DNA from: Acetobacteraceae bacterium
GTDB taxonomy: Bacteria > Pseudomonadota > Alphaproteobacteria > Acetobacterales > Acetobacteraceae
Assembly: GCA_030039695.1 (NCBI GenBank)
Contig: JASHVB010000041.1
Coordinates: forward strand, 1-14,030
Length of the DNA stretch: 14,030 bases
Direction of reading: 5' to 3'
In this document: piece after piece, positions 12,738 to 14,030 of the stretch
Numbering within the stretch: the first letter of the stretch is position 1
Layout: each line of letters opens with the position of its first letter
Notes under the pieces: generated by a model
Seen by the model: only the letters and a program-made list of their open reading frames with translations
Database searches by the model: none
What the model was told of the DNA's origin: nothing
Position numbers and translations under genes: made by a program

Positions 12738-14030
12738 ACATCGTCGATACCCTGTCAGATGCAGCGACATCCACCGACGCTGGTTCCTCGCCAGACTGGA
12801 CCTCGCAAGCGGATGCGCTGGCCAGCGCACTTGGCATTGCCGGCAAGCATCGCGACGTCGGCGGCAACGACATGCTCGATCTGTCCGTCGAAGGCCGCGT
12901 TTATCTAGTCATTGCGGGTGCGGTCGATATCTTCCTGGAGGACAGTGCGGGGCGTTATCTGATCGCCGAAATCCGTGCCGGCAGCGTTGTCGACTCGTTT
13001 CCCGTCCTGGATCCGGGAATTGCGACGATAGGCGTGCCTTCGGCCGGGGCAGGGGTCGTTGCGACGACACGCCGGGCGCTGGCTACGCTTGCCGATCCGG
13101 AGGTCGCCGCCTTGTGCGCGCAGGCGTGGCAGGGCTGGTTCGACGCGCTGGCCCGATGGCATCCGCCCGGAGCACCGCAACCCTGCCCGGCGGAGGCATC
13201 GGCTTTCGCTGCCGCGGCATTGCGGGCGGCAATTCAGATCCGTGCATCGGACATCGTCGAGCACAACGCCGCCCGCTCCGCCGCGCAAAGTCACATTGCC
13301 CACGACTTTGCCACCGGTCTCGCCAGCGTGATCGATTTGATCGGCGTTGCCCCCAGCGCCGGGCTGGTGGCGCAGGAGGAGACAATCGTCGACGTCATCG
13401 AGCGCGTACTGAAGGCGCTTGGATTGGCCGAGATCGTACGACACACGAAGACATCAGAGAACTTGCTCGATGCGGTCGAAGGTGTCGCGCAGGACAATCG
13501 CCTGCAGTTTCGCGCCATCGAACTCGGCCAGCACTGGTGGGAGGAGGACCTTGGGCCGCTATTGGGCACGGTCGGCGCGTACGGCCGTCCGTGCTCGCTG
13601 ATCCACGACGGCAGGCATTATCGGGTGCAGTACGGCGGTCGCGTTCAGGTCGTCGATCGGGCGATAGGAACATCGATCGGACGCACCGCCTATTCCTTTT
13701 ATCTGCCGTTCCCCGAAGGACCGCTGCGCACCGGCGGCATCCTGCGCTTCGGCCTGCATGGCGGACGGCGCGACGTCGTCGCCATCGTCACCACCCTGCT
13801 GCTGGGTGGGTGCTTCTCGATTGTCACGCCCATAGCACTCGGCTGCCTGCTGAGCTCCGTTATCCCCGATGCCGAGCACGATCAGGTTGGTGTGATTGCC
13901 GGCATGCTCGTGCTACTGGCGACCGGTATGGCCGCGAGTTTCGTCGTTCAGTCTCTCGCCTCCCTGCGGCTTGAGGTACGAGCGAACAACCGCATCCAGG
14001 CCGCGGTGTGGCTCCGGCTGCTCAATCTGC
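12734..14030 (+). CDS. NHLM-type second ABC transporter subunit, with a cyclic-nucleotide-binding-like N-terminus (partial)
   Basis: The frame is open from ATG 12734 to the window edge (432 codons); the start is fixed by the ATGA overlap with the upstream gene. Residues 1-340 are soluble. RVYLVIAGAVDIFLED (about 55-70), followed by YLIAEIRAGSVVDSFPVL (about 76-93), resembles the beta-barrel of cyclic-nucleotide-binding domains. No Cys/His/Asp peptidase set is seen. The ELGQHWWEEDLGPLLG block near 260-277 is followed by a beta-rich stretch. Membrane helices begin near 345 (DVVAIVTTLLLGG) and continue with VIAGMLVLLATGMAASFVV; the ATPase domain must lie beyond the window. This layout matches the non-peptidase ABC subunit that accompanies NHLM peptidase/ATPases. 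It probably forms a heterodimer with the upstream protein; whether the N-terminal domain binds a ligand or the leader is unknown. Confidence 0.88.
   Translation, partial: MNIVDTLSDAATSTDAGSSPDWTSQADALASALGIAGKHRDVGGNDMLDLSVEGRVYLVIAGAVDIFLEDSAGRYLIAEIRAGSVVDSFPVLDPGIATIGVPSAGAGVVATTRRALATLADPEVAALCAQAWQGWFDALARWHPPGAPQPCPAEASAFAAAALRAAIQIRASDIVEHNAARSAAQSHIAHDFATGLASVIDLIGVAPSAGLVAQEETIVDVIERVLKALGLAEIVRHTKTSENLLDAVEGVAQDNRLQFRAIELGQHWWEEDLGPLLGTVGAYGRPCSLIHDGRHYRVQYGGRVQVVDRAIGTSIGRTAYSFYLPFPEGPLRTGGILRFGLHGGRRDVVAIVTTLLLGGCFSIVTPIALGCLLSSVIPDAEHDQVGVIAGMLVLLATGMAASFVVQSLASLRLEVRANNRIQAAVWLRLLNL

Noticed and set aside
12598..13974. Plus-strand frame of 458 codons overlapping the second transporter subunit
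   Set aside because: Extremely Arg/Ser/Gly-rich; the frame from ATG 12734 gives recognisable domains and the ATGA overlap.

Overview
The window is GC-rich and densely coded, with liv-type amino-acid transport genes, GTG starts and GGAG-type ribosome binding sites. It looks like an alphaproteobacterial chromosome (Acetobacteraceae or Bradyrhizobium-like), but this is an impression from composition and gene content, not a phylogenetic result.

Left part (1-3600, minus strand): a branched-chain amino-acid-type ABC uptake operon read right to left: livK binding protein, livH and livM permeases, and the first 58 codons of livG, which runs off the window. livM and livG overlap by 4 bp. livK and livH are separated by 242 bp holding three imperfect 35-bp units. 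livK has a plausible sigma-70 promoter and two small tandem hairpins in its 5' leader.

Middle (3600-8690): sparse, partly decayed accessory sequence. It holds about 1.1 kb with only one doubtful ORF, a small secreted protein on the minus strand (4720-5292), about 650 bp rich in inverted repeats, a complete secreted serine hydrolase of the beta-lactamase/6-aminohexanoate-dimer-hydrolase type (5942-7453, plus), and on the minus strand a 3' remnant of an acetyl-CoA hydrolase/transferase gene (7675-8109).

Right part (8438-14030, plus strand): the most interesting block, a peptide export system of the NHLM/Nif11 class. A 97-aa precursor with a Nif11-like leader ends in a Gly-Gly site and a cysteine-free 25-residue core. 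It is followed by an HlyD-type membrane fusion protein, a C39 peptidase/permease/ATPase, and a second transporter subunit with a long non-peptidase N-terminal region, truncated by the window edge. The three exporter genes overlap (16 bp and 4 bp) and are probably translationally coupled. Upstream of the precursor is a TTGACA-N17-TATGGA promoter with a dyad in its spacer, then a leader of about 220 nt with stem-loops. Between precursor and exporter lies a long inverted repeat. No modification enzyme is visible inside the window. The expected logic is: express the precursor, possibly modify it, cut after Gly-Gly by the C39 domain during transport, and release the short core peptide outside the cell.
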